Positions 27,940 to 37,922 of a DNA stretch of 64,000 nucleotides are shown here, in pieces. The stretch's first letter is position 1. Each line of letters begins with the position of its first letter. Made by a program: the position numbers and the translations under genes. Under the pieces are notes generated by a model, which was not told the origin of the DNA, made no database searches, and worked only from the letters and a program-made list of their open reading frames with translations. This DNA comes from Methanobrevibacter thaueri (GTDB lineage Archaea > Methanobacteriota > Methanobacteria > Methanobacteriales > Methanobacteriaceae), in NCBI RefSeq assembly GCF_015062915.1, contig NZ_SUTJ01000008.1:23885-87884 (forward strand), written 5' to 3'.

Positions 27940-28335
27940 ATGAAGCTGGAAGAAATTAAAAACCCTGAATTTAAAAACATGATAAATCTTGCCTATATGC
28001 AGGGCGAGAACGGCAATGAGGAAGCAATACTCAAAATAGAAGATGACATGAAAGAATACATCACCGAAAATGTCTTCATCATCTCAACAGAGGATGACAA
28101 TCCTGTTAAAATTCCATACGGCAATCATGACGAGTATATTGTTCCTGTTTTTACTGACGAAAGGGAATACATTCTTGGAATGCAGTACTTCTCCTTGAAC
28201 GTGATGGATGAGAATAAGGAATACGTTATAGAAAAATTGGATTACTTTAAAAAATTAAAAGAAGATCCTAAATTCTTAGGATTCTTGGTAAATATTAGTA
28301 GTGTAAGCTATATATTGAATACTAGCTTACTCTAA
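27940..28335 (+). CDS. SseB-like protein, paralog 4
   Basis: HDEYIVPVFTDEREYILGMQYFSL ... DPKFLGFLVNISSVSYIL. Confidence 0.6.
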   Translation: MKLEEIKNPEFKNMINLAYMQGENGNEEAILKIEDDMKEYITENVFIISTEDDNPVKIPYGNHDEYIVPVFTDEREYILGMQYFSLNVMDENKEYVIEKLDYFKKLKEDPKFLGFLVNISSVSYILNTSLL

Positions 28336-29304
28336 AAACTCTTTTTTAATGTCTTCGATGATTTCCACAAATCTCTTGGACACTTCATCTGAAGGATCAA
28401 GAACGGAAATAGCACCGTCTTTATTAGGTGCATCGGAAACTTTTTCTTCAATAGGCAAATCACCTAAGTAAGTGATTTCCATTTCTTCAGCGAACTTCTC
28501 ACCATTGCCTTCACCGAAAATGTTGAGTTTCTCGTTACAGTGTGGACAGATGTAGTATGCCATGTTCTCGATAAGTCCGATGTTTTTGATGTTCATCATC
28601 TCAACCATCTTGACACATTTAAGCACATCTTCCTGTGAAACGACGTTAGGTGTGGTGACCATGAGCACTAAGTCGGTTTCAGGAATGGTTTGAAGAACTG
28701 TTAAAGGTTCATCCCCTGTTCCAGGTGGGTTATCGATGATTAAAAAGTCAAGTTTTCCCCAGTGACAATCTGAAACTAATTGTTTAATTGCTCCGGTTTT
28801 TTGAGGTCCCCTCCATATGATTGGCCTGTCCAGGGCATCTATGAGAAATGCCATTGACATTACTTTTAAACCGGTTGGAGTTACTACAGGGAATATTGAG
28901 TGCTGATATTCTTTTTTCTTCTCTTCAATGAATTCGCGTTGCTCATCTTCAGGCAAGCTTGTATCAAGGTCGGCTTCGACAATGTTTTTGAATGCGTCGA
29001 ATTGATATTGGTTGAATTCCTCTTCAAGCATTTCGATACCGAGCATTTTTGGCACGTTAGGACCGTGAATATCCGCATCGAGGATACCTGTACTGTAGCC
29101 CATTGCCTGGAGGGTTTCAGCGATGTTAGCCGCTACGGTGGATTTTCCAACTCCTCCTTTTCCACTCATAACAACGATTTTATGTTTGATTTGACCCAGG
29201 TTTTTTGCAAGCCTGATGTCTTGCTGAATCATTTGCATTTGTTGTTCCGGAGTCATTTGACCCCCATGACCATGATGACCATGGCCGTGACCATGTTCTG
29301 GCAT
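28327..29304 (-). CDS. Mrp/NBP35 family ATP-binding protein with His-rich N-terminus
   Basis: MSGKGGVGKSTVAANIAETL; YICPHCNEK; N-terminus MPEHGHGHGHHGHGGQ. Confidence 0.93.
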   Translation of the reverse strand: MPEHGHGHGHHGHGGQMTPEQQMQMIQQDIRLAKNLGQIKHKIVVMSGKGGVGKSTVAANIAETLQAMGYSTGILDADIHGPNVPKMLGIEMLEEEFNQYQFDAFKNIVEADLDTSLPEDEQREFIEEKKKEYQHSIFPVVTPTGLKVMSMAFLIDALDRPIIWRGPQKTGAIKQLVSDCHWGKLDFLIIDNPPGTGDEPLTVLQTIPETDLVLMVTTPNVVSQEDVLKCVKMVEMMNIKNIGLIENMAYYICPHCNEKLNIFGEGNGEKFAEEMEITYLGDLPIEEKVSDAPNKDGAISVLDPSDEVSKRFVEIIEDIKKEFLE

Positions 29305-29334
29305 TTTATATCATCTCCAAAATGTTAGTTTAAT

Positions 29335-30666
29335 TTAACTGAATTTTTTACTTACCTCTTCTACGGCAAGGATTAAAGGATCTGTAACCATTGATACAGG
29401 TGGCGCGTAAGCGAATTCCATATTGCTTAAATCGAAGCAGGTCAATCCTTCAGTAATGGCTAATGTCATTGTATCGATTCTTTCAGCCACCCTTTCCTCT
29501 GCTATGATTTGGCATCCGATAATGGTTCCATTTCCATCACAGATAACTTTGATATCCATTGGTTTTGCGTTAGGATAGTAACGTGCTCTTGTAAGTGCCT
29601 GCACCTTCTGCACAACAGGCCTGATACGGTTTTGCTGAGCGAAGCTTGTGGTGTATCCGACTGCACCGAATTCCAGTTTGCCCACTTTTGACACCATTGA
29701 GTTCAATACTGGGTTGAACTTGGATTTCTTTCCGCAGATGGTACGTGCCAATGTCTTTGACTCACGCACAGCGGTGGTACCCAATTGTGAAATGGTGTTT
29801 GAACCTAAAATCAAGTCTTTTGATTCAACACAGTCACCGACAGCGTAAACGTCCTCTACTGAGGTTTCCATCCTGTCGTTTACAAGGATTGCCCATCTTC
29901 CGATTTCACAACCCGCCATTTCAGCTAATTTCAATTCAGCCCTTACACCTGTTGCCATGATGACCATGTCTGCGTCGTAGATTTCCTCATCGCCGAAGCA
30001 TGCCTTCTCGACCTTGCCTTCACCAATCAGCTTGGTGATAGGCTTGCCCAATACGACCTTGATTCCTTCCATTTCAAGGTATTTGACGAGAATATCGGAC
30101 ATGTCCTTGTCAAGGGATCTTGGCACGATTTGAGGCAACATTTCACTTAATATGACATCAAGCCCTTGCTTTTTAAGTGCAAATGCAATCTCAATACCAA
30201 TCAATCCTGCACCGGTTACGATTGCGCTTTTAGCATCTTTCATTGCTTCCTGTACCCTGATACCGTCGTCGATGTTGCGTATTCTGAACACTCCATCAAG
30301 GTCCACTCCCTGCATTGGAGGGATGAATGGGTTTCCTCCGGTTGCTAGAACGAGCTTGTCATAATCAAGGACTGTCTTTTTACCGTTTTTCTCATAAGTG
30401 ACAGTTTTTTTGTCTGAATCAACTTCAGTTACTTCCACTTCAACGATAACGTCAATGTCCTTTTCCTTATAATCTTCAGGAGTTCTCATGATGATATCAT
30501 CAAAAGATTCAATTTTACCTGACAATACGTATGGAATAGCGCATGGTGAGTATGCAACCTTGTTGTCTCTTGTGAGAACTGTTATTTCAATGTCTTTGTC
30601 GAGTTTACGAATATTGGAAGCTGTTGAGATTCCTCCAGCTCCTCCGCCTACAATTACTACCTTCAT
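29335..30666 (-). CDS. FAD-dependent NAD(P)H oxidase / CoA-disulfide reductase family
   Basis: VIVGGGAGGISTASNIRK; YSPCAIPYVLSG; ATGGNPFIPPMQGVDLDGVF; VYAVGDCVE. Confidence 0.9.
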   Translation of the reverse strand: MKVVIVGGGAGGISTASNIRKLDKDIEITVLTRDNKVAYSPCAIPYVLSGKIESFDDIIMRTPEDYKEKDIDVIVEVEVTEVDSDKKTVTYEKNGKKTVLDYDKLVLATGGNPFIPPMQGVDLDGVFRIRNIDDGIRVQEAMKDAKSAIVTGAGLIGIEIAFALKKQGLDVILSEMLPQIVPRSLDKDMSDILVKYLEMEGIKVVLGKPITKLIGEGKVEKACFGDEEIYDADMVIMATGVRAELKLAEMAGCEIGRWAILVNDRMETSVEDVYAVGDCVESKDLILGSNTISQLGTTAVRESKTLARTICGKKSKFNPVLNSMVSKVGKLEFGAVGYTTSFAQQNRIRPVVQKVQALTRARYYPNAKPMDIKVICDGNGTIIGCQIIAEERVAERIDTMTLAITEGLTCFDLSNMEFAYAPPVSMVTDPLILAVEEVSKKFS

Positions 30667-30739
30667 TTTAACAAAACCATAATGATTTATACAGTATTAT
30701 ATATAATTATAAATGATATAAAAAGATTAAGGTTATACA

Positions 30740-31372
30740 ATGAAAAAACTTGATTTTGATTTGAAAAACAATCCATTCATAAATTTCCAATCCGCCAGAT
30801 ACGCAATGTCTGCAAGAGTGAATGTTGAAAAGTTGTGGAAATGGTGCCATGAAAACGACAAGTCATTCTATGTCATGAGCATGGGATGCATCCTCAATGC
30901 CGTCAATTCAGTTCCTCAGCTTAAAAGAAGAATTTTAAATGATGAGGCAATAGAACACGATTATCTTGACGGTGTCACTCCAATCATGGATGAGGATAAG
31001 GGAATCTATCGTGAAATGAGAGTTAGGGTTCCTCAGGAATTTGATGATATCCTCCAATGGCACGATTATGTGCGTGAGGAGATTTCTGAAGTTTTATCAG
31101 GTAATGATGGAGGTTTCATCTGCGAGATGGAAGAAAGGGATTATACAAACATTGTTAACCTATCCTGCATCCCCTGGGTTGACTTTGACATGCTTACCAA
31201 CTGTACTGTTGACGGAGGAGCAATCCAGCCGTTGGTTACCTGGGGAAAAGTAAATGATGATTATGAGATGAGCATTTCAATCACCGTTTCACATATCTTC
31301 GTTAACGGCAGGGAACTCGGATACTTCTATGAAAACGCTCAAAAAGAGTTTAATAACGACTTATTCGATTAA
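30740..31372 (+). CDS. Chloramphenicol acetyltransferase (CatA)-like protein
   Basis: NPFINFQSARYAMSARVNVEKLWKW; NIVNLSCIPWVDFDMLTNC; SISITVSHIFVNGRELGYFYENAQ. Confidence 0.8.
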   Translation: MKKLDFDLKNNPFINFQSARYAMSARVNVEKLWKWCHENDKSFYVMSMGCILNAVNSVPQLKRRILNDEAIEHDYLDGVTPIMDEDKGIYREMRVRVPQEFDDILQWHDYVREEISEVLSGNDGGFICEMEERDYTNIVNLSCIPWVDFDMLTNCTVDGGAIQPLVTWGKVNDDYEMSISITVSHIFVNGRELGYFYENAQKEFNNDLFD

Positions 31373-31385
31373 ACATAGATATTAT

Positions 31386-31715
31386 CTATTCATCTGCAAC
31401 AGCTTCAATGTCTGTTGCTTCCAGTTTCATGATGACTGGCCTTAAACCGTCATTACATGAAACTATTGCCACACCAGGAGTTTTGATCCAGTCAGAATAA
31501 TACCAAACTTCACTTGCACCATGGGCAAGTGCAAAAACGTACTGATATATTGCCTTCCAGGCCTCGTCACAGAATCCGTCAGGCTTGGCGTAATCGGCAT
31601 AATAAACCTGACCTTCACTCATTAATGGACATGTTGAAAGACCATCAATACCATATTCCTTTGCAAGATCCTCTTGAAGAGTAGTCCTTAAAATAGTAAT
31701 CTTAACTTTTTTCAT
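31386..31715 (-). CDS. TIGR04076 family protein
   Basis: VKITILRTTLQEDLAKEY...CPLMSEGQVYYAD...PDGFCDEAWKAIYQYVFALAHG, typical of this small family. Confidence 0.75.
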   Translation of the reverse strand: MKKVKITILRTTLQEDLAKEYGIDGLSTCPLMSEGQVYYADYAKPDGFCDEAWKAIYQYVFALAHGASEVWYYSDWIKTPGVAIVSCNDGLRPVIMKLEATDIEAVADE

Positions 31716-31777
31716 GTTAATAAATTTGTTTAAAATATATGATAATAGTAATGGTTCTAGAATTTAGCCAAAAGTAA

Positions 31778-32275
31778 CTACATGCATGATTTGACTGAAA
31801 GCTCGTTGATGATCTTTTGAAGATACTTTTTCTTTAGGACAAATTCCCTTTTATGAGCCAATCTATCCGAATTGGGCTGAGCCACCTTTTCATTGAGTCT
31901 TGAAGCTCCTAAAAACTTAGTGTCTCCTTCTGTCAGGTTGTGTGCCTCACCATTGTCAATGGCCTTTTTGATATAATAGTAATCCTTAAACAGCACGTCA
32001 AAATCGTTGCTCAAATAGTATATCTCCAAATCGGTGATGATATCCTCATCATTGTACCAGATGATAAGCACGGCTTCCTTTTTAAAGAGTTCGGAAAAGG
32101 AAATCAAGTTAAAATAGTCAATGTCAGCGAGTTTGTATTTTGATGATGGGTATCTCTTGCCGCATAACTTATTGCTGTATTGCAGTGGGGCTAAAAAAAA
32201 GTTTGGTGATTCATTTAAGGTTACATCATTAATGTTTTTTCCGATTAATGCCTCAAATGAATCCATATAAATCAA
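31778..32275 (-). CDS. Orphan protein similar to the C-terminal domain of Sau3AI/MutH-type restriction endonucleases
   Basis: IKKAIDNGEAHNLTEGDTKFLGASRLNEKVAQPNSDRLAHKREFVLKKKYL resembles the AHELSEGDTxYLGAC...QP.S...AK.RAFSFK.SY signature of that family. Remembered motif match; no search run. Confidence 0.6.
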   Translation of the reverse strand: MIYMDSFEALIGKNINDVTLNESPNFFLAPLQYSNKLCGKRYPSSKYKLADIDYFNLISFSELFKKEAVLIIWYNDEDIITDLEIYYLSNDFDVLFKDYYYIKKAIDNGEAHNLTEGDTKFLGASRLNEKVAQPNSDRLAHKREFVLKKKYLQKIINELSVKSCM

Positions 32276-32276
32276 T

Positions 32277-32966
32277 TTAGTCTTTGTCTAAAGCAGGTAT
32301 TCCTGTAATTCTTAATCCACCGTAATGGGATTTGTACTTGATGTTTAATCCGATTAGTAATGGAGTGATTTTTTCGATGATTCTTGCTTTTTCTAAAATA
32401 CCGGTATCGATTGTTCTGACACCTGGGATTTTGTCGATTATTTCAGCTGCGGTTTCTTTTGCTTGCTTGTCATCTCCTGCAATTAAACAGTCACAGTCGA
32501 TTTCTTCTGGAATGTTTGCAAGGTGAGAGTTTGAAATGTTACAGAATGCACAGATTACTTTTGCACCGGTTCCTTCAAGGATTTTTGCGGTTCTTTCAGC
32601 AGCGGATCCTTCCATAAGGTCAACAAAACGGAATGGTTTTCCACCGATTGCAGTTTCAAGAGGTACTGTTGCATCCATGACAATCTTGTCCTTACAGAAC
32701 TCTTTGATTCCTTCAACAGTTGGTTTTTGAGCGACTAATGGTACTGTGATGATTAAAACATCACCTTCACGGGCAGCATCCTCATTAGCCATACCACACA
32801 TGTTGGATAAGTCATAATCGGCTAAATCTTTTTTAGCTTGTTCTACTACGTCAAGTGCCTTTTCTTCTTTCCTGGATCCAACAATGACTTCCACGCCAGC
32901 AATAGCTAATCTTTCAGCTATACCGAGTCCTTGTGGACCAGTTCCACCAATTATACTTACTTTCAT
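32277..32966 (-). CDS. npdG: NADPH-dependent F420 reductase
   Basis: VSIIGGTGPQGLGIAERLAIAGVEVIVGSR; VICAFCNISNSHLANIPEEIDCDCLIAGDD. Confidence 0.93.
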   Translation of the reverse strand: MKVSIIGGTGPQGLGIAERLAIAGVEVIVGSRKEEKALDVVEQAKKDLADYDLSNMCGMANEDAAREGDVLIITVPLVAQKPTVEGIKEFCKDKIVMDATVPLETAIGGKPFRFVDLMEGSAAERTAKILEGTGAKVICAFCNISNSHLANIPEEIDCDCLIAGDDKQAKETAAEIIDKIPGVRTIDTGILEKARIIEKITPLLIGLNIKYKSHYGGLRITGIPALDKD

Positions 32967-32978
32967 TTTTTTACCACC

Positions 32979-33530
32979 TTATTTTTTATCATAAAGCAAT
33001 CCGCCAACGAACACCAAGTGTTCAGGCAGTTTGCCATCATGAGCGTAAAGTACTTTAAATCCGAATATGTCCTCAACTGTCCTGTCCACGTCGGCTCCAA
33101 GGGCTTCAAGTGGATATCTCATCTTGAACGGCATCTTGCACATCATGCCGAATTCCCTTGTGCATCTCATGCACAGGTTGCATTTTCCTAAAAAGAGACC
33201 CTTTGAATCCTCATTTTCCAGGACATAGATGTCATTCATCAATCGTCCCTTGATGCGTTCGAATCTCTTGAGAACAAATTCCAGCTCCTCATCTGAAAAG
33301 GTGTGCTCCAGCTCTTCAGAGGAGAATTCTATTTTAAAAGCGATAATCTTGAGTTTATTGTATGATTTCCAAAGTTCATCCACATCAAAGTCGAATGGAG
33401 GGTAGCTCCAGTTGTATCCTAGGGTTTCCTGCTCTTCAATGCAGAGTTTGGAGAATTTTTCAAAGTCGACGTAATTTTTATAGTACTCTTCAACGTCAAC
33501 GTCTGCAGTTAGTTTCTTTATCTCTGACAT
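32979..33530 (-). CDS. DUF2284 domain protein (putative metal-binding)
   Basis: FLGKCNLCMRCTREFGMMCKMPFKMRYPLEALGADVDRTVEDIFGF. Confidence 0.8.
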   Translation of the reverse strand: MSEIKKLTADVDVEEYYKNYVDFEKFSKLCIEEQETLGYNWSYPPFDFDVDELWKSYNKLKIIAFKIEFSSEELEHTFSDEELEFVLKRFERIKGRLMNDIYVLENEDSKGLFLGKCNLCMRCTREFGMMCKMPFKMRYPLEALGADVDRTVEDIFGFKVLYAHDGKLPEHLVFVGGLLYDKK

Positions 33531-33576
33531 AATTATTTATATACAAATTTAATATTATAAAACTTTCCTTTAAACA

Positions 33577-33942
33577 TTATCCATCAATTGTCCGATTTAT
33601 CTTAATCTTTTTTGAATTATACCCAACGGCCTTGTTGACATTAATCAGAGATTGCCTTAATGTCGAAACGATTGCGCTTAACAGCTCCTCGTCAAAGTCT
33701 ATTGTCTGCTGGCCCTTGAACTCGCAGTATTTTGAGATTTTCTCTTCCTCAAAAAAGTTAATAAGCTCATCCCAATCGTATGAAATCTCTTCAAGGATTG
33801 TTTTAGCGTCAATGAGCTTGTCATTCAGCTCAACCGCCTTTTTGAGGGATTTCTTTTCAATGTTCTTGTAATCGGACATATCCTGGTTTTCAAAATCATA
33901 TAATGTTTTCTCATACATCTTATCACTTTTTAGGTATACCAA
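33577..33942 (-). CDS. Hypothetical protein
   Basis: 121 aa open frame with plausible coding composition; no recognised motif. Confidence 0.5.
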   Translation of the reverse strand: MVYLKSDKMYEKTLYDFENQDMSDYKNIEKKSLKKAVELNDKLIDAKTILEEISYDWDELINFFEEEKISKYCEFKGQQTIDFDEELLSAIVSTLRQSLINVNKAVGYNSKKIKINRTIDG

Positions 33943-33998
33943 AATTCTTGAATAATCTTATAGAAATAATCATATATTAATGTTTTTAAAAAAAAGAT

Positions 33999-35366
33999 TC
34001 ACCTTGAAATGTGCTGGCCCGGATTTAGAAAGTCATCCAGAAACTCCAAGTCGATGTCAGCAACATCAATGAACTCGAAAGTGTTAATCAAAATATTTTT
34101 GAGATTCTTACCGACCTTGATCATGCCAATATGTTCCTTGGTGAAAATGAATGTGATTAAATCAACTGCATTGTTGAACTGCCTTTTTTGAGTGTGGACC
34201 AAGAAATCTCCCTGGATATAGCAGTTTTCACGGCCATACTTTGCAACGAAATTCTCGCAAGCCTGAGTTATGAACACCTTAGGCCCCACATTGACCTTGA
34301 CATCATTCAATCTGGATGAAGCCATTTCAAGTAGTATCACACAGTTTTCAACCTCATCGCTCCAGTAGTCAGCCTTGAATACATTGAACTCCTCACTGTT
34401 GAGTTTCCTTTCAAGAGCCTCACAGGTCTTTCTAAGCTGAGGGTGAAGAGTATCCAGTGGCATGTCAGGAATATCAAACCTGAATGCAATCAAATCACTG
34501 TTTCTCAATTTAAACTCGTTTAGAATATCCTCTCTTTTCAATTCACGAGGAAGCGGGTAAAAATAATCTTTCTTGTTGTCGCCGAATAGGTAGTTGCGTG
34601 CGGATTGGATGAATTCCGCCATCTTATCAAGCCTCAATGCGGCTCCAACATTTCTGTTTTCATCAGTCGGGTCTATGACTATCAACGGGTCCTTGAAATT
34701 CTTGGAAGTACCATATTTTTCCAAATCGATGACATGACCGTATTTCCAGTTGACAGCCGCCTTGAGAGTCTCCTCAAAGGTTCCGTAATGGATAATGAGC
34801 AATTCGCAAAGGTATCCTGCAAATCCGCCCACCTTGAACTCAGAACCGTATGTTCCAGTCATTGCCATGAAGCGTTTCAAGAGAAGAACCTCATCTTGCT
34901 GTGACTGGCTAAGATTTGCCTTGACGTAACGAGTGTGTAGAATTGTCCTGTCAACAGCTGATTTGAGCTCACTGCCGTCCTTGATGGAATAGCATGGAAC
35001 GATATCCACTTCACACTCCTCAATCACGGTTGTGACGTAAGGGTGTGATGCAAAATGATGTTCAGCATCAACATCAAATTCAGTGCAGCATTCATGGGCC
35101 AGTTCAAGCCCTTTCTCTTTTAAATATTTTTTGTCTGTATCCAATGGAAATGCTATGAAGATATCAATGTCTGACTTTCCCTTAAGTGCAGTGTTTTTTG
35201 CAACGGATCCGACCAGTGTCACCTTGGCGTCAATCCCCTTTTCATTGCATGCATTCTGCAGGAAATCCATTATCCTTTTAGAGACACTGTCAATGTGTTC
35301 CTTTTCCTCTGTTGTCGGTTTGATATCTTCTAAAATAGCTTCATAATCCATGTAATCACAATTCAA
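33999..35366 (-). CDS. cca: CCA-adding tRNA nucleotidyltransferase (archaeal class I)
   Basis: VTLVGSVAKNTALKGKSDIDIFIAFP; MTGTYGSEFKVGGFAGYLCELLIIHYG. Confidence 0.94.
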   Translation of the reverse strand: MNCDYMDYEAILEDIKPTTEEKEHIDSVSKRIMDFLQNACNEKGIDAKVTLVGSVAKNTALKGKSDIDIFIAFPLDTDKKYLKEKGLELAHECCTEFDVDAEHHFASHPYVTTVIEECEVDIVPCYSIKDGSELKSAVDRTILHTRYVKANLSQSQQDEVLLLKRFMAMTGTYGSEFKVGGFAGYLCELLIIHYGTFEETLKAAVNWKYGHVIDLEKYGTSKNFKDPLIVIDPTDENRNVGAALRLDKMAEFIQSARNYLFGDNKKDYFYPLPRELKREDILNEFKLRNSDLIAFRFDIPDMPLDTLHPQLRKTCEALERKLNSEEFNVFKADYWSDEVENCVILLEMASSRLNDVKVNVGPKVFITQACENFVAKYGRENCYIQGDFLVHTQKRQFNNAVDLITFIFTKEHIGMIKVGKNLKNILINTFEFIDVADIDLEFLDDFLNPGQHISR

Positions 35367-35922
35367 ATATTGTTAAATCCTCATATATCGGTCCTTGAGG
35401 TGTTAATGTAGATTTCTTAAGGATGATTCTGTCAACTTCCATTTCACCTATCTCAACATCCTCGAACTCTTCAATGGTCTCCTTAACCTTGTTCTTGTTT
35501 TTGGCTGATTTCATCCTTCCTATTGTCAGGTGTGTTGAGAATTTCCTGTCCTTGTCAAAGCCCAAACGGGTGAACTCCTTATCGAGCCTGTCGTGCATAT
35601 CCTTTATGATAGCATCATCATCTATTCCAACCCATATGACCTTGATGTGGTTGCTGTTTGGGAATGCTCCGCAGCCCTTGATGCTTATTTTGAATGGATG
35701 GAAATCTGCAAGGACATTGGCTATTGCCTTTTCAAGCACTTCCAAACCATTGGTGTCGATGTCTCCGAAGAACTTCAAGGTCAAGTGCAGGTTAGCCAGT
35801 TCCACATACTTTATTCTGGTGTCGATCTGCTTGAATTGCTTGATGATTTTATTGATTTTCGGCTTCAGGTCATCATCCACATCAATTGCCAAGAATGCTC
35901 TTACCTGGGACATCTCCAACAC
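35356..35922 (-). CDS. thpR: RNA 2',3'-cyclic phosphodiesterase
   Basis: Two HxTx motifs: NLHLTLKFFGD and STHLTIGRMK. Confidence 0.93.
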   Translation of the reverse strand: MLEMSQVRAFLAIDVDDDLKPKINKIIKQFKQIDTRIKYVELANLHLTLKFFGDIDTNGLEVLEKAIANVLADFHPFKISIKGCGAFPNSNHIKVIWVGIDDDAIIKDMHDRLDKEFTRLGFDKDRKFSTHLTIGRMKSAKNKNKVKETIEEFEDVEIGEMEVDRIILKKSTLTPQGPIYEDLTIFEL

Positions 35923-37053
35923 CTACTGCTCTATGATAGTCTCGTCAATTGCAATTCCGAAGTGACGTGCACTGGTTTCAATGTAAACCTTCACCTTGTC
36001 TCCAGGTTTCACATCTGCAACTGACAATGGTTCGTTGTTCTCATCAACAATGCGGATTGTTTCAGCGTTTTGAAGCAGTGTTCTGATTGTTTTTCCTTCA
36101 TATTCAGCTTCAATGAGTATCAATGGACGCCTTTCAATCTTGCTTCTTCCGACATATGCTGTTCTGCTTTCCCCTTCAGTGTTTACAATCAATACTTCAT
36201 CCCCGGCAACAAGCTCTGATAGGTATCTTGTTTTGTTGCCCGGAACCATTACATATGCCTGGACAGGGCCTGCGTTTACCCTGAACGGTCTTGATGCAAC
36301 ATATTCGCTTTCAAGAGATTCTGAGTGTACAAGAAACATTGATTTGGAATATGAACCGATGAGCATTCCTTCACCTGGCTTCATCATGTCGGTTGTGTCA
36401 ACACATACCCTGTCTCCTGAACCCAATGGCTTGACGTTGGTTACTGTGGCCACTTTCAATTCATATTTTGTCTGTGATGCTTCCACGACTTCCTGAGCAA
36501 TCTTTTTGATGTTGTTGAAGTCATTGGCTTCAAAAATGACCCCGTCTGTACCGTGTTCAAGGGTTTCAAGTGCCACTCTTGCACCGTCAAGGTCCCTCAC
36601 TGCAGCTATGATTTCAACATCCTCTTTTTGAAGGTCCGCAATGATGTTTTCAAGCGGGATGATTGTCCAGTCGGTTCCGACAAGAATGATATAATCTACG
36701 ATTGCACCGAGTTTCACGGCCAATTGCTCATGAGCCTTATCTGTGATTATGATATATGCGCATACTGTTTTTCCTTCGCTTTTTGCTTTTCTTGCATCGG
36801 CAATATCAACTGAATCGGTGAAATCCTCACTCAATTCAATGAATCCGTCTCCTTCACCGTTGATTCCGACAAGATATATGTCTGCTTCATCATTGTTTGC
36901 AATTATCTTGACGTTTCCCAGTTTTCTGATGAGTTCCGCATCATCAAGGTCAAGCACATGGTCGATTCCTGATTCCATTGCAGTGGTGATCATTTCCTTC
37001 TTGTCTTCCCATAATTCATCAGGTGTGCTTATCCAAGCGAATTTGTCTTGCAT
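35923..37053 (-). CDS. aroB': 3-dehydroquinate synthase II (archaeal AroB')
   Basis: [34 protein letters not shown]...[18 protein letters not shown]; adjacent to AroA'. Confidence 0.92.
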   Translation of the reverse strand: MQDKFAWISTPDELWEDKKEMITTAMESGIDHVLDLDDAELIRKLGNVKIIANNDEADIYLVGINGEGDGFIELSEDFTDSVDIADARKAKSEGKTVCAYIIITDKAHEQLAVKLGAIVDYIILVGTDWTIIPLENIIADLQKEDVEIIAAVRDLDGARVALETLEHGTDGVIFEANDFNNIKKIAQEVVEASQTKYELKVATVTNVKPLGSGDRVCVDTTDMMKPGEGMLIGSYSKSMFLVHSESLESEYVASRPFRVNAGPVQAYVMVPGNKTRYLSELVAGDEVLIVNTEGESRTAYVGRSKIERRPLILIEAEYEGKTIRTLLQNAETIRIVDENNEPLSVADVKPGDKVKVYIETSARHFGIAIDETIIEQ

Positions 37054-37062
37054 CCAATCACC

Positions 37063-37854
37063 TTATTCTAAGAATTTCATTGCTTCATCAACTTCAGCGT
37101 CATGGTGAACGATTTCAGAGATTGCACGGGTGATTTTTCCAGGGTTTTCAGCTTGGAACAGGTTACGTCCGAATGCAACTCCCGCACCGCCGACTTCAAG
37201 AGAGTCCTTTACCATCTGCAATAGCTCTTCATCAGTGTCTATTTTAGGACCTCCAGCAATCACTACAGGAACGATTGCTCCTTCAACAACTTCCTTGAAT
37301 GAGTCAGGGTCACCGGTGTAGTTGGTTTTGACGATGTCAACACCTAATTCAGATCCAACACGTGCAGCATGTTTCACGAATTCAACATCATGCTCGTTTT
37401 CCACTTTCTGTCCTCTTGGGTACATCATTGCAAGAAGAGGCATTCCCCAGTAGTCACAGGTTTCAGCTATTTTTCCCAATTCCTGAAGCATTTGGCTTTC
37501 AGTGTCTGAACCTAAGTTCACGTGAATGGATACTGCGTCAGCCCCTAATTGGATTGCTTTTTCAACGCTTGTTACTGTTACCTTGTCGTTTGGGTCAGGT
37601 GCAAGGGAGGTACTTGCTGACAAGTGCACAATAAGACCTATGTCCTTACCGTAACCACGGTGTCCTTGTTGAACTATTCCCTTATGCATTAGGATTGCGT
37701 CCGCTCCACCTTGGGAGATGCTTTCCACTGTTTCGTCCATGTCGATTATTCCTGGAATCGGACCGCTGGACACTCCATGGTCCATTGGTGCAATAACTGT
37801 TCTTTTTGTATTTCTGTTGATGATTCTTTCTAAACGAATCTTTTTACCTATCAT
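37063..37854 (-). CDS. aroA': 2-amino-3,7-dideoxy-D-threo-hept-6-ulosonate synthase (AroA')
   Basis: [53 protein letters not shown]. Confidence 0.93.
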   Translation of the reverse strand: MIGKKIRLERIINRNTKRTVIAPMDHGVSSGPIPGIIDMDETVESISQGGADAILMHKGIVQQGHRGYGKDIGLIVHLSASTSLAPDPNDKVTVTSVEKAIQLGADAVSIHVNLGSDTESQMLQELGKIAETCDYWGMPLLAMMYPRGQKVENEHDVEFVKHAARVGSELGVDIVKTNYTGDPDSFKEVVEGAIVPVVIAGGPKIDTDEELLQMVKDSLEVGGAGVAFGRNLFQAENPGKITRAISEIVHHDAEVDEAMKFLE

Positions 37855-37900
37855 AGTTATAACCTCAATTTATATTATCTATTTAATATTATTTAATATT

Positions 37901-37922
37901 GATTGTACAAAAATATACAATC
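37901..37922. promoter_or_regulatory. Palindrome gattgta-N8-tacaatc containing TGTACA upstream of aroA'
   Basis: gattgtacaaaaatatacaatc, about 47 bp upstream of the aroA' start codon. Confidence 0.45.
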
